Shown: piece after piece, positions 18,969 through 28,075 of the stretch | Layout of the letters: each line of letters starts with the position of its first letter | Numbering within the stretch: the stretch's first letter is position 1 | NCBI GenBank assembly: GCA_028713555.1 | Contig: JAQTOA010000006.1 | Coordinates: 62,001-126,000, forward strand | Direction of reading: 5' to 3' | From: Sterolibacterium sp. | GTDB lineage: Bacteria > Pseudomonadota > Gammaproteobacteria > Burkholderiales > Rhodocyclaceae | Length of the DNA stretch: 64,000 nucleotides | Made by a program: the position numbers and the translations under genes | The notes under the pieces: generated by a model | What the model was told of the DNA's origin: nothing | Database searches by the model: none | The model's input: only the letters and a program-made list of their open reading frames with translations

Positions 18969-19041
18969 CTACAAATCCTTGGCTGGTACTATCAAGGTTA
19001 ACATGCTAGCCAACTCTCTGCACAACTGAAGAATTAACGAT

Positions 19042-19593
19042 ATGGCTCTCAAGGCGACGATATTCAAGACCGATCTGCAAATCGCGGATATGGACCGCAA
19101 TTACTATCAGACTCATCCGCTAACCATTGCCCGTCATCCCTCAGAAACCGACGAGCGCATGATGGTGCGCATGCTGGCTTTTGCGTTGCACGCGCATGAG
19201 GCTTTGACATTCGGCAAGGGCCTTTCTGACGATACCGAGCCCGACCTATGGCAAAAGGACCTGACCGGCACCATCCAACTCTGGATCGATGTCGGCCTGC
19301 CCGACGAGAAGCGCATCCGCAAAGCCTGCGGCCGAGCCGCACAGGTCGTTGTTGTCAGTTATGGCGGCCGTGGCGCGGAACTTTGGTGGGGGCAAGTGAG
19401 CGCTTTGCTGGAGCGCTTCGGGAACCTTACGGTCATCAATCTTCCGTCGGAGGCCAGCCAGGCGCTGGCCGGGTTGGCACAACGCAATATGCAGCTGCAA
19501 TGCCTGATTCAAGAAGGGCAGATCTGGCTGGGTGACGCAGAGGTACGGGTTGAGGTTGTGGCGACGCGGCTGAAAACTGGCTCGCCCAAATGA
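19042..19593 (+). CDS. YaeQ family protein
   Basis: A 183-aa protein matching the YaeQ family from start to end: MALKATIFKTDLQIADMDRN opening, HPSETDERMMVRMLAFALHA, then GKGLSDDTEPDLWQKDLTG and a VWIDVGLPDEKR-type strand. YaeQ proteins adopt a PD-(D/E)XK-like fold with conserved acidic positions (here in DTEPDLW and WIDVG), but their biochemical role is not settled. It stands alone on the plus strand, divergent from the YajD-like gene, with a strong terminator shared with the convergent helicase gene. Confidence 0.93.
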   Translation: MALKATIFKTDLQIADMDRNYYQTHPLTIARHPSETDERMMVRMLAFALHAHEALTFGKGLSDDTEPDLWQKDLTGTIQLWIDVGLPDEKRIRKACGRAAQVVVVSYGGRGAELWWGQVSALLERFGNLTVINLPSEASQALAGLAQRNMQLQCLIQEGQIWLGDAEVRVEVVATRLKTGSPK

Positions 19594-19596
19594 AAA

Positions 19597-19625
19597 GAAC
19601 GCTCGCGGAAGCGCCGCGAGCGTTC
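19597..19625. terminator. Strong bidirectional hairpin between yaeQ-like gene and RNA helicase gene
   Basis: Twelve-base perfect arms GAACGCTCGCGG and CCGCGAGCGTTC enclose a five-base loop AAGCG. AAAA precedes it on the left, which becomes a T run for leftward transcripts, and CGTTCC follows on the right. It separates two convergent genes and should stop both. Confidence 0.8.
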
Positions 19626-19641
19626 GTTCCAACTTCAGGCG

Positions 19642-21021
19642 CTAACGGTCGCTGAACTGCTGCCGTGCCCCGCTGCGCGGACCTTTGAAGGCGCCCTTGC
19701 GCGGCGCGTCAGGGCGGGAGAAACCTGCGCGTTTGGGCGCAGCGGTACTATCGACCCGGTTGCCGACGCGTTTGCCGTTGCCCCAGGCCGGTTTGCGCGC
19801 GGCGGTTGAGGTGGTTCTCTTGGGCTCGTGGCCGACGATGATTTCCACCGGGATCTGTTGCTTGGTGAAACGCTCGATGCTTCTTACGCTGAAGTTTTCG
19901 GCGTGATTCACCAGCGAGATCGCCAGACCATTGCGCCCGGCGCGGCCGGTGCGGCCAATGCGGTGCACATAATCCTCGGGCGACTTCGGCAGGTCGTAAT
20001 TGATCACATGCGAGATGGTCGGCACGTCGATGCCGCGCGCCGCCACATCGGTCGCCACCAGCACCCGCACCTGGCCGCTGCGCATGGCCGTCAGGGTGCG
20101 GTTGCGGGCGCTTTGCTGCATGTCGCCATGCAAGGCGGCGGCGGAAAAGCCGGCGATATTCAGGCGGTCGGCGATTACGTCGGCATCGCGCTTGGTGGCG
20201 GTGAATACCACGCATTGATCGATGCTGACATCGCGCAACAGATAATCGAGCAGGCGGTTCTTGTGCGCCAGGTCATCAACGAAATGCAATCGTTGCTGGA
20301 TATTTTCGTGTTTGGAGGAGCCTCCGGCAATTTTGATGACGTGCGCATTGCGCGTGATTTTTTGTGCCATCTGGCCGACCATGCCATCCAGCGTAGCCGA
20401 GAACAACATGGTCTGGCGTGTGGCCGGCGTGGCGGCGATGATTTTCTCGATGTCTTCGATAAAGCCCATGTCGAGCATGCGGTCAGCTTCGTCGAGCACC
20501 AACACTTCGAGCTGCGAGAAGTCGATCTTGCCGGAATTCAGGTGGTCGATCAAGCGACCGGGCGTGGCTACCAGAATTTGCGGATTCCTGGCCAGCAGTT
20601 GCATCTGCTTTGGGTACGGCATGCCGCCAAGGATGGCGACGGCTTTCACCTGGCGCAACTGGGCGGCGTATTTTTCCGTGGCCGCAGTGACCTGCAGTGC
20701 CAGTTCGCGCGTCGGCGCCAGCACCAGCATTTTCGGCTGGGCCGCCTGGAAACGCGGGCGGTGACCGTGGGATTGCGCCGATTGGCGCATCTGGTTGGGG
20801 GTCTTGGTGGCCGGCTGCGTTGCCGCGGAGGCAAAACGATGGATCGCCGGCAACATGAAGGCGGCGGTCTTACCGGAGCCGGTTTGCGAAGACACCAGCA
20901 GATCGCGGCCCTCCAGTGCCACCGGAATGGTTTGCATTTGGACGGTGGTGGCCTGGGTGTAGCCAGAATCGGCAAGCGCTTTGAGAATGGCCGGGTTGAG
21001 GCCGAGTGTTGCAAATGTCAT
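19642..21021 (-). CDS. rhlE: DEAD-box RNA helicase, RhlE-like
   Basis: An ATP-dependent RNA helicase used in ribosome assembly and RNA turnover, often cold-induced. The 459-aa protein has the full motif set: Q motif (GYTQATTVQMQTIP), I (SQTGSGKTAAF), Ia (PTRELALQ), II (DEAD in VLDEADRML), III (SAT), V and VI (HRIGRTGRAGR). It ends in a basic, low-complexity tail after residue 400 (GKRVGNRV, FKGPRSGARQQF), as in RhlE-type enzymes that use the tail to hold RNA. The ATG at 21021 has an apparent promoter 257 bp upstream, giving a long leader. Confidence 0.92.
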   Translation of the reverse strand: MTFATLGLNPAILKALADSGYTQATTVQMQTIPVALEGRDLLVSSQTGSGKTAAFMLPAIHRFASAATQPATKTPNQMRQSAQSHGHRPRFQAAQPKMLVLAPTRELALQVTAATEKYAAQLRQVKAVAILGGMPYPKQMQLLARNPQILVATPGRLIDHLNSGKIDFSQLEVLVLDEADRMLDMGFIEDIEKIIAATPATRQTMLFSATLDGMVGQMAQKITRNAHVIKIAGGSSKHENIQQRLHFVDDLAHKNRLLDYLLRDVSIDQCVVFTATKRDADVIADRLNIAGFSAAALHGDMQQSARNRTLTAMRSGQVRVLVATDVAARGIDVPTISHVINYDLPKSPEDYVHRIGRTGRAGRNGLAISLVNHAENFSVRSIERFTKQQIPVEIIVGHEPKRTTSTAARKPAWGNGKRVGNRVDSTAAPKRAGFSRPDAPRKGAFKGPRSGARQQFSDR

Positions 21022-21277
21022 AGGGTTCTTTCGTTATCTTTTCGTCAATAAATCAGCGTGTCCGCAGCGCCAGGCGCACGGACAGACGCAATAAATGCAA
21101 CGCCAACCAACGAAATAGCTAAGAGTGTTGCTGAGACATCTCGGCACAAAAGCTTTGCGCCGGGGCGGTGCTCATGAATGGCACCAAAAGGCGGGAGGAG
21201 CTTTAGAGTGGCTACTTACGGTTTGCGAAGCGCATCGTGGTGGCAAATCATGTTGCATGTTGCAACGCACATGCCGG

Positions 21278-21306
21278 ATTGTACAGGCGGGAGGCCGGGG
21301 AGTCGA
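21278..21306 (-). promoter_or_regulatory. Candidate sigma-70 promoter of the RNA helicase gene
   Basis: On the minus strand, TCGACT and TACAAT are separated by exactly 17 bp (4/6 and 5/6 matches to consensus). Transcription would begin near 21271, about 250 nt before the start codon. An inverted repeat GTTGCA-tgt-TGCAAC (21252-21266) lies at the beginning of that leader. The other bases between the helicase start and 21360 hold no supported gene. Confidence 0.5.
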
Positions 21307-21359
21307 GCGATATTTAGGTCTGGCGGGTTTTCTGGCAGGCCGGAACGTTTGGAATGGAC

Positions 21360-22532
21360 TTATCTGCCCATCAGCCAGCGTTGCACTTCCGCAACGGGCA
21401 CCACGTCGAAATCGCTGCGCCGCTGCGCTTCGGCGCCGTCATAGACCAGAGCGCTCCAGGTCGTCCGCGCTCCCAATCCGCGCCGGATGGCGGCCACGGT
21501 GCGCATGGCGTTGGGCGCCACGCTCCGTGCCGACTTGATCTCCACCAGCATCAGGGACGATCCATGTTCCAGCACGAGATCGGCTTCGTTGCCGGCGCTG
21601 TCGCGAAAGAAATGCAGGTCGGGGCGCTCACCGGCATTGGCGTAGGTCTTCAGCACTTCCAGCACCGCCAGGTTCTCGAATAGGTGCCCGCGCAACGGGT
21701 GGGCAGCAAGATGTTCGATCTGCCGGATGCCCACCAGCCAGGCGGCCAGCCCCACATCATGGAAATAGAGCTTCGGCGACTTGACGAGGCGCTTGCCGAT
21801 ATTGGCAAACCACGGCGGCAGACGGAAAACAATGAACGAGGCTTCGAGCAGGGTAATCCATTCGCGCGCCGTGTGGCCGGAGACCCCCGCATCCGCTGCC
21901 AAACTCTGTAGATTGAGAAGTTGCCCCACCCGGCCTGCGGCCAGGCGCACGAAACGCTCGAACTCGGCGAGATGCCGCAGTTGAATCAGTTCGCGCAGAT
22001 CGCGCTGAACGTAGGTCTCGAAATAATCACTCAGCGCCACGGCTGGGTCGAGTTGGTCGGCATGGATGCGCGGATAACCGCCCCGGTGCAGCAGTTCGTC
22101 GGTATTCAATGTGCCGGCAGCGTGGAGTTCGGCAATCGAGAGCGGCAGAAGCCGCAATAGTGCTGTGCGCCCGGCAAGCGACTGGGCGATCTGCCGGCTC
22201 AGTTCGAACTGATGGCTGCCGGTGAGGATGAAGCGGCCCGGCATCGGGTGCGTATCGACATCCACCTGTATCCAGGAGAGCAGATCCGGTACCCGCTGGA
22301 TTTCGTCGATGATCGCGCCATCGCCCAGCCGGTCGAGAAAAGCGCGCGGGTCGCTGCGGGCGAACTCGCGCGTGTCCGGCTGTTCGAGATTGACATAGGG
22401 CCGGTCGGGGAAAGCCAGCCGGCAGAGCGTGGTCTTGCCCGACTGGCGCGGCCCGGTAATGGTCACCACCGGCTGGCGACGGGCGCGGTCCTGGAGGACG
22501 GGAAAAATATGGCGAGGAATCATGTCCGCCAT
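21360..22532 (-). CDS. AAA+ ATPase with C-terminal DUF4143 domain
   Basis: A 390-aa protein of the AAA_14/DUF4143 group. Walker A is GPRQSGKTTLCR near residues 27-38, Walker B is GDGAIIDEIQRVP, and sensor region FILTGSHQFEL follows. The second half (about 200-390) is the DUF4143 region with the nuclease-like strand ADLVLEHGSSLMLVEIKSA, which resembles a restriction-endonuclease-type E-x-K core. Such proteins are widespread, often horizontally mobile, and functionally uncharacterised. It stands alone; a perfect palindrome just upstream may be its operator. Starts at 22532 or 22523 are both possible. Confidence 0.9.
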   Translation of the reverse strand: MADMIPRHIFPVLQDRARRQPVVTITGPRQSGKTTLCRLAFPDRPYVNLEQPDTREFARSDPRAFLDRLGDGAIIDEIQRVPDLLSWIQVDVDTHPMPGRFILTGSHQFELSRQIAQSLAGRTALLRLLPLSIAELHAAGTLNTDELLHRGGYPRIHADQLDPAVALSDYFETYVQRDLRELIQLRHLAEFERFVRLAAGRVGQLLNLQSLAADAGVSGHTAREWITLLEASFIVFRLPPWFANIGKRLVKSPKLYFHDVGLAAWLVGIRQIEHLAAHPLRGHLFENLAVLEVLKTYANAGERPDLHFFRDSAGNEADLVLEHGSSLMLVEIKSARSVAPNAMRTVAAIRRGLGARTTWSALVYDGAEAQRRSDFDVVPVAEVQRWLMGR

Positions 22533-22543
22533 TCTTGCATAAA

Positions 22544-22558
22544 TGAAGTACTACTTCA
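22544..22558. promoter_or_regulatory. Palindrome upstream of the DUF4143 ATPase gene
   Basis: TGAAGTA-C-TACTTCA is a perfect 7+7 inverted repeat with a one-base spacer, centred 19 bp before the ATG at 22532. Position and symmetry fit an operator for a dimeric repressor. No regulator gene adjoins it. The rest of 22560-22744 shows no supported feature. Confidence 0.4.
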
Positions 22559-22744
22559 ATATTGCATGAAAAGAGGTATTTGGGTGCGTGCTATGAATTT
22601 TGATCTATTCGGATTCCGTGATTGATGCTCTACTGAGCAGTGCGCAATTCCATCGTGGGTGGAAGTGAAACTGTGGGCAAAGAAATCGTTCACAGCGTTT
22701 GATACTTATTCAGTGTTTCCCTAAATACTGATATCCAATATTTA

Positions 22745-23590
22745 TCAGCCTGGGCTTGTTTCCAAGGCAAAGCCTGCGCCGCTGTCCTGGCCAAGCACTT
22801 CGACCAGATAAGGCATGACCTCCTTCAGCGTGTCGTGCAGCGTCCATGGCGGGTTAACGATGAACATGCCGCTGCCATGCATCCCGAAGCCATCAACGGC
22901 TGGCGTGCCTACCGTCAGGCTGACATGCAGCCAGGACTTTACCGCCAGGCGCTTCAACTTGTCCGGCAATTGGCTGGATTCGGTGCGCTGCAATTGGGGA
23001 TACCAGAGCGCATAGATGCCGGTCGCGAAGCGCGTCATGCCGTCTGCCAAGGTTTGCAGGATATTCCGGTAATCGCGCTTGTCCTCGTAGGCCGGATCGA
23101 TCAGCACAAGGGCGCGGCGCGACGGCGGCGGCAGCAGCGCTTTGATGCCGGCATAGCCGTCGGCTGCCTGGACAATGACGCGTCGGCCGGCGGCGTGAAA
23201 GTTGTCCTGCAGCAAGCGGCTGTCGCTGCTGTGCAATTCAAACAGGCGCAGGCGGTCCTGGCGACGCAGCGTCTGGCAGGCGATCCATGGCGAGCCGGGA
23301 TAGGCCTTCAATACACCGTCGGGGTTCAAGCTTCGCACTACTTCGACATATTCCGCCAGTTGTGCCGGCAGGTCCTTGCGCAGCCACAGCCGGCCGATGC
23401 CTTCTGTATATTCAGCGAGTTTCTTGGCATACCCCGCATCCAGCGCATACAGACCAGCGCCGGCGTGGGTGTCGATATACCAGCAGGGTGTGTCTTTCTG
23501 CCCCAGATAGCGGATCAATTGCACGAGCAGGAAATGTTTCAACACATCGGCATGATTGCCGGCATGAAAGGCGTGACGGTAACTCAGCAT
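22745..23590 (-). CDS. rlmJ: 23S rRNA (adenine(2030)-N6)-methyltransferase RlmJ
   Basis: Predicted SAM-dependent methylase of A2030 in 23S rRNA. The 281-aa protein starts MLSYRHAFHAGNHADVLKHF, the RlmJ signature, followed by YIDTHAGAGLY (SAM motif I). The catalytic motif reads LIDPAYEDKRDY, with alanine where E. coli has the second proline of DPPY; small residues are tolerated here in related sequences. Length is normal. It is a single gene on the minus strand with the MFS gene 45 bp upstream on the same strand. Confidence 0.93.
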   Translation of the reverse strand: MLSYRHAFHAGNHADVLKHFLLVQLIRYLGQKDTPCWYIDTHAGAGLYALDAGYAKKLAEYTEGIGRLWLRKDLPAQLAEYVEVVRSLNPDGVLKAYPGSPWIACQTLRRQDRLRLFELHSSDSRLLQDNFHAAGRRVIVQAADGYAGIKALLPPPSRRALVLIDPAYEDKRDYRNILQTLADGMTRFATGIYALWYPQLQRTESSQLPDKLKRLAVKSWLHVSLTVGTPAVDGFGMHGSGMFIVNPPWTLHDTLKEVMPYLVEVLGQDSGAGFALETSPG

Positions 23591-23635
23591 CGGAAGTGCC
23601 TGGTCTGGGCGGGTGGGGAGCGAAGTCTACCCTTA

Positions 23636-24838
23636 TCAAACGCGCTGTGCATTGCCGGGGTTGCCGCGTAGAGAAAGTGTGATCAACGCCAGAACGCAAA
23701 AGAACATTCCGGCGATAAAAGTGAATGAAGCACCGAACTGGTCCCACAGCAAGCCGGCCAATGCGCTTGCCAGCAGCATCGCCAGCCCGCTCATCAGATT
23801 GAAAAAGCCGTAGGCGGTGCCGCGCAGGTCGGTTGGTGCGACATCCGCGACCATCGTCGCCAGCAGCCCCTGAGTCATGCCCAGATGCAGGCCCCAGAGC
23901 GTGACTCCGGCCCACACCCAGCCCCAGTGATTGCCAAGCGCCAGCAGCAAATCCGCAGCGATCAGCACCAGCAGTCCCCCGGCGAGCAGCTTGGCATGGC
24001 TCATCGAATCCGAGAGTTTGCCGAACGGATAGGCGACCAGCGCGTAGACCAGATTCATGCCTATCAGCACTAGCGGGATGAAAGCCAGCGGCAAGCCGCC
24101 CTGCTGGGCGCGCAGGACCAGGAAGGCCTCGCTGAAACGCGCCAGGGTGAACGTGGCGCCGATTGCCACCACCCACCAGTAGGCAGGGCTAAGTCGCCGC
24201 AGGTTGGCCATGCGGATCGGATTGACGCGGCGTTCAAACTGCTGGCGTTCCGGTTCCTGCACGCCAAACAGCAGCAGGGCAACGGCAAGAAAGCCGGGAA
24301 TGGCGGCGACCCAGAACACTGCACGAAAATCGTTCGCCCACAGCAGCATCAGGCCCATCGCCAACAGTGGGCCGAGAAAGGCGCCGACGGTGTCGAGCGA
24401 CTGACGCAGGCCGAAAGCTGCGCCGCGTAGTTCGGGCGGTGTGATGTCGGCCACCAGGGCATCGCGCGGTGCGCCACGGATGCCTTTGCCAATGCGATCC
24501 AGTAAACGGGCGGTGAGCACCATGCCGCTGGTTGCGGCCAGGGCGAACAGGGGCTTGGAGCAGGCGCCCAAGCCATAGCCAAGGACCGCCAGCGGCTTGC
24601 GTCTGCCTAGATAATCGCTGAGTGCTCCCGAGAAGATTTTGACGATCAAGGCCGTCGCTTCCGCTGCTCCCTCGATCAAGCCGACGGCGAAGGCGCTGGC
24701 GCCCAGCACAGTGACCATGAAAACCGGCAACAAGCTATGAATCATCTCCGACGAGACGTCCATCAGCAGGCTGACAAAGCCTAATGCCCAGATGCTGGCC
24801 GGAATAAGTTGCCGGGAAGGAAAGGATGGAGGGCTCAT
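23636..24838 (-). CDS. MFS transporter
   Basis: A 400-aa major facilitator with twelve predicted hydrophobic segments and the loop 2-3 motif SDYLGRRKPLAVLGYGL, a variant of the GxLsDrxGRR signature. The opening LGFVSLLMDVSSEMIHSLLP is shared with a widespread group of uncharacterised MFS proteins (sometimes labelled YxlH-like). An internal segment DRIGKGIRGAPRDALVAD is also characteristic of that group. The substrate is unknown. The ATG at 24838 was preferred to a TTG at 24874, but neither has a convincing Shine-Dalgarno, so the N-terminus is uncertain. Confidence 0.85.
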   Translation of the reverse strand: MSPPSFPSRQLIPASIWALGFVSLLMDVSSEMIHSLLPVFMVTVLGASAFAVGLIEGAAEATALIVKIFSGALSDYLGRRKPLAVLGYGLGACSKPLFALAATSGMVLTARLLDRIGKGIRGAPRDALVADITPPELRGAAFGLRQSLDTVGAFLGPLLAMGLMLLWANDFRAVFWVAAIPGFLAVALLLFGVQEPERQQFERRVNPIRMANLRRLSPAYWWVVAIGATFTLARFSEAFLVLRAQQGGLPLAFIPLVLIGMNLVYALVAYPFGKLSDSMSHAKLLAGGLLVLIAADLLLALGNHWGWVWAGVTLWGLHLGMTQGLLATMVADVAPTDLRGTAYGFFNLMSGLAMLLASALAGLLWDQFGASFTFIAGMFFCVLALITLSLRGNPGNAQRV

Positions 24839-24937
24839 TGTCGCGGATGTTCGCAGATTAACCAGGAACGGCAAGGGGCGTCCATAAGAACCGGCTTGGG
24901 TAAGCTTATTGCCCGCCTTGGACCTATTGAAGCGGGC

Positions 24938-26383
24938 TTAATGTTTCTTCGCCGGCAAACGCTTCTTGGCAGGTGGACTCTTCCTGGCGGGCAAGCTTTT
25001 GCCCGATTTTTTGGCGCCAGCGGCAATCTGTCTCTTGTATTTACCGCTCTTGACGGTGGTTTTTTTGCCGCCTTTCTTGCCGGCTTTCTTACTGTTCTTG
25101 GGTAGTTCAGGCGGGGTCAGCGGCAGGTTGACTTCGTGCAGGTTGGCGTTGGTTTGGCCGTCTTTGCGCGGTACCAGCAGAGTGCTCCCGGCAAGGAGGC
25201 GGGTGCGGCGGGTGATGCCATTGATCTGCTTCAGGTACGTTGGTGTCAGGTGGAAGCGGGTGGCCACCGCATCGATTTTTTCCCCTTTCTTAAGTTTGTA
25301 GGTGTGCCAGTTGGAAAGCGGCTTTTCCTGGCGTTCATGTTGTTGCAGATTGGCCAGGAAGGTTTGCACCTTGCCTGCCGGGAGTACCAGTGGACTATCC
25401 TTGCTGGCCGGCATCACCGGACGATTGTAGGACGGGTTAAGCGCCAGGAATTCATCGAGCGGCGTTTCCGCCAGCTTGGCGGCCAGCGACAGGTCCATGT
25501 TGGCGGGTTTGTCGACGACATCGAAGTAAGCTTGGTTGGGAATCGGATTCAGGTTGATGCCGAATAGCTGCGGTTGGGCAATGATGTTTTTCAGCGCCTG
25601 CAATTTCGGCACGTAATAACGTGTTTCGCTGGGCATGCTGAGGCTGGCATAGTCGGTCGGCAAATGCTTGGCTTGGTTTTTTACGACGGCGCGGGCGACC
25701 GCGTTTTCTCCCCAGTTGTAGGAAGCCAGCGCCAGATGCCAGTCGCCATGGAGTTCATAGATGGCCTGAAGATAATCCAGGGCGGCGCCGGTTGAGGCGA
25801 TGATGTCGCGGCGTTCGTCGAGCCACCAGTTCTGTTCGAGACGATAGTTCTTGCCTGTCGATGGGATGAATTGCCAGATGCCGGAGGCGCGGGCAGGCGA
25901 GTAAGCCATCGGGTTGTAGGAGCTTTCGACGATCGGCAGCAGGGCCAGTTCGGTGGGCATACCGCGTTTTTCCAGTTCACCGACGATGTAGTACAGATAG
26001 CGCCGGCTGCGATCCAGCACGCGCTTGAGCATTTCCGGACGGTTCAGATACCAAGCCTGGCGGTCGGCAACCAGCGGGCTGTCGAGGTTGGGCATCGAGA
26101 AGCCGTTGCGTACGCGTTGCCACAAGTCATCCGGCGGCATGGTCAGATCAATCGTCGGCAATGGCGCCGGCTCGTCTTGGATCTGTAGCGGTAGTTCTCG
26201 TGTCAGCGCCTGCGCCGGCATGAGTTGCAGCGTGGATTCGACCCTGACGGGCGGGGTCCCCCAACGTAACGTGGAATCCGATACCACCTCGGCTTGCGCT
26301 GTCAGCGAAAGGCAGGCGCAGATACAGAGCAGGCTACGGAGTCTCAATGGCACGGATATATTGGGTGGGCGAGTGGCAAACAA
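24938..26383 (-). CDS. mltD: Membrane-bound lytic murein transglycosylase D
   Basis: A cell-wall lytic transglycosylase that cleaves the MurNAc-GlcNAc bond to a 1,6-anhydro product. The protein has a signal sequence (LRLRSLLCICACLSLTAQAE), a GH23/SLT domain with catalytic Glu in IVESSYNPMAYSPARASGIW and the YLQAIYELHGDWHLALASYN helix, then one LysM repeat (YKLKKGEKIDAVATRFHLTP). It ends in about 60 residues dominated by Lys, Pro and Ala. The 481-aa length counts from a TTG at 26383; a GTG at 26350 directly before the signal sequence is an equal candidate. It lies downstream of gloB on the same strand, as in E. coli. Confidence 0.92.
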   Translation of the reverse strand: MFATRPPNISVPLRLRSLLCICACLSLTAQAEVVSDSTLRWGTPPVRVESTLQLMPAQALTRELPLQIQDEPAPLPTIDLTMPPDDLWQRVRNGFSMPNLDSPLVADRQAWYLNRPEMLKRVLDRSRRYLYYIVGELEKRGMPTELALLPIVESSYNPMAYSPARASGIWQFIPSTGKNYRLEQNWWLDERRDIIASTGAALDYLQAIYELHGDWHLALASYNWGENAVARAVVKNQAKHLPTDYASLSMPSETRYYVPKLQALKNIIAQPQLFGINLNPIPNQAYFDVVDKPANMDLSLAAKLAETPLDEFLALNPSYNRPVMPASKDSPLVLPAGKVQTFLANLQQHERQEKPLSNWHTYKLKKGEKIDAVATRFHLTPTYLKQINGITRRTRLLAGSTLLVPRKDGQTNANLHEVNLPLTPPELPKNSKKAGKKGGKKTTVKSGKYKRQIAAGAKKSGKSLPARKSPPAKKRLPAKKH

Positions 26384-26510
26384 CAGTCATTGCCCAAGGG
26401 GGGCTGCAACGGATAAGCGCGCATGGTAGCGAAGGCAGTGCCCTGTCGTCAAATCGTTGTGCTGCTGGCTGACTGGAGCGTAGGGATTTCCCGCTGCTAA
26501 CCAGCGGCTC

Positions 26511-27305
26511 TCAATAGCCGTTTTTCCACTCACGGATTACGGCGAACACTTCATCGGCTTGCACCACTGGCCTGCCGCTATGGCGCTGTGCCGCTTCGAT
26601 GATAGCGGGTGCGTCCCAGCGCAGAAAAGGGTTAACCGTCAGTTCCAATTTCAGTGTCGTCGGCAAGGTGGGACGATGTGCCGCGCGCAATTGCGCGACT
26701 TCCTCGGCAAGGACCAGTAAAGCGGCGTTCTCAGGGTCAACGGCAAGGGCGAAGTGAATGTTGGCCTGAGTGTATTCGTGGGCACAGTAAAGGCGTGTCG
26801 TGCCAGGCAATGCGACGAGTTGCGCCAATGAATGCCGCATCTGCATCGGTGTACCTTCGAAGATGCGGCCGCAACCGCAGGCAAACAGCGTGTCGCCACA
26901 GAACAGGGCGCCACAGGAAGCATGGTTTCGGTCATAATAGGCGATGTGCGCGCGCGTGTGGCCGGGTACCGCGATAACCTCGAAGGCGGCACCGAGCGAT
27001 GGCAGTTTTATGCTTGCGCCAGCGTCCAGCGGATGGCTGAGCGAGGCGATCGGTTCGCCGACGGGGCCATACACGGGCACGTTGAAGCGCAAGAGCAATT
27101 TTTCGATGCCGCCGATATGATCGGCATGATGATGAGTGACCAGGATGGCGCTGAGGGACAGCTTCTGCCGGTCGAGATAGTCCAGCACAGGAGTGGCGTC
27201 TCCTGGATCGACAACCACTGCCTGGTCGCCGTGGCGCAATAGCCAGATGTAGTTGTCGCTGAAGGCGGAAACAGGAACAATTTCATAGTCAGTGGAAGTA
27301 TCCAT
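26511..27305 (-). CDS. gloB: Hydroxyacylglutathione hydrolase (glyoxalase II)
   Basis: Hydrolyses S-D-lactoylglutathione to D-lactate and glutathione, completing methylglyoxal detoxification. The 264-aa metallo-beta-lactamase-fold protein has the dinuclear metal motif THHHADHIGG near residue 57, the second His in VPGHTRAHIAYY, the bridging Asp in LFCGDTLFACGCGRIFEGT, and the final His in YCAHEYTQANIHFA. The C-terminal substrate-binding extension typical of GloB is present (TTLKLELTVNPFLRW). The ATG at 27305 is divergent from the methyltransferase gene by 29 bp, so the two probably share a promoter region. Divergent gloB/methyltransferase/rnhA/dnaQ is a conserved proteobacterial order. Confidence 0.95.
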   Translation of the reverse strand: MDTSTDYEIVPVSAFSDNYIWLLRHGDQAVVVDPGDATPVLDYLDRQKLSLSAILVTHHHADHIGGIEKLLLRFNVPVYGPVGEPIASLSHPLDAGASIKLPSLGAAFEVIAVPGHTRAHIAYYDRNHASCGALFCGDTLFACGCGRIFEGTPMQMRHSLAQLVALPGTTRLYCAHEYTQANIHFALAVDPENAALLVLAEEVAQLRAAHRPTLPTTLKLELTVNPFLRWDAPAIIEAAQRHSGRPVVQADEVFAVIREWKNGY

Positions 27306-27334
27306 AAGTCCTTATTCTCACCTAGCGGCGGACG

Positions 27335-28075
27335 ATGTCAATTAAAGGGTTTGATAACTGGCTTGAAACACCCCAGGGGCAGTATGTCCTGGAATGGGAG
27401 CAAGCCCGCTTCGATCTTTTGGTGGCCGACATTTTCGGCTTCAAGGCCATGCAGCTTGGTCTGCCGCAGCATGATTTTCTGCGCGCCAACCGCATGCCGT
27501 TCCGTTTGCGTTGCGACGACCAATTTCCATCGCAAGCCATGCTGCTGGCCAAGCCGCATTTCCTTCCCTTTGCCAACGCCAGCGTCGACCTGGTCATCTT
27601 GCCACATGTGCTGGAGTTCGACGCGGCGCCGCACCAGATTTTGCGTGAGGTGGAACGTGTCCTGGTGCCGGAGGGCCAGGTTGTCGTCACCGGCTTCAAT
27701 CCCTTCAGTTTGTGGGGGATGCGGCGCAAATTGTCCCGGGCGGATGCGCCGCCGCCTTGGCGCGGCCAGTACCTGAGTGTGCTGCGACTGAAAGATTGGC
27801 TGGCGTTGCTTGGTTTCGAGACGCAAGCAGGCAGCTTTGGTTGTTATGCCTTGCCGGTGACTCATGAGAAGTGGCTGCACCGCTGGCGTTTCATGGAACT
27901 GGCCGGCAACCGCTGGTGGCCTTATGCCGGTGGTACCTACATCGTTCAGGCGATCAAGCGGGTGCATGGCATGCGTCTTATCACACCGCTGCGGAACGAT
28001 CGCAAGGCGCTGGCCAAATCGCTGGCGGCTGTAGTTCAACAGTCCCAAACCGAGCGTAATGAACATCATTTCTGA
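27335..28075 (+). CDS. Class I SAM-dependent methyltransferase
   Basis: A 246-aa protein of the YafS-like methyltransferase group encoded next to gloB/rnhA in many proteobacteria. The N-terminus ([19 protein letters not shown]) is characteristic. The Rossmann core is partly visible, with [28 protein letters not shown] as the post-motif II/III acidic strand and [16 protein letters not shown] as motif IV/V. Motif I (normally GxGxG) is poorly conserved, here replaced around [11 protein letters not shown]; this group is known for it. Its stop lies 17 bp inside rnhA, so the genes are coupled. The substrate is unknown. Confidence 0.82.
   Translation: MSIKGFDNWLETPQGQYVLEWEQARFDLLVADIFGFKAMQLGLPQHDFLRANRMPFRLRCDDQFPSQAMLLAKPHFLPFANASVDLVILPHVLEFDAAPHQILREVERVLVPEGQVVVTGFNPFSLWGMRRKLSRADAPPPWRGQYLSVLRLKDWLALLGFETQAGSFGCYALPVTHEKWLHRWRFMELAGNRWWPYAGGTYIVQAIKRVHGMRLITPLRNDRKALAKSLAAVVQQSQTERNEHHF

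Noticed and set aside
19828-21051. 407-codon open frame antisense to the RNA helicase
   Set aside because: It mirrors a GC-rich real gene, its product has no recognisable domain, and the helicase has every motif intact.
22745-23590. DPAYE instead of DPPYE in RlmJ as a sign of inactivity
   Set aside because: Small residues at this position are seen in related RlmJ proteins, and the rest of the protein is intact.
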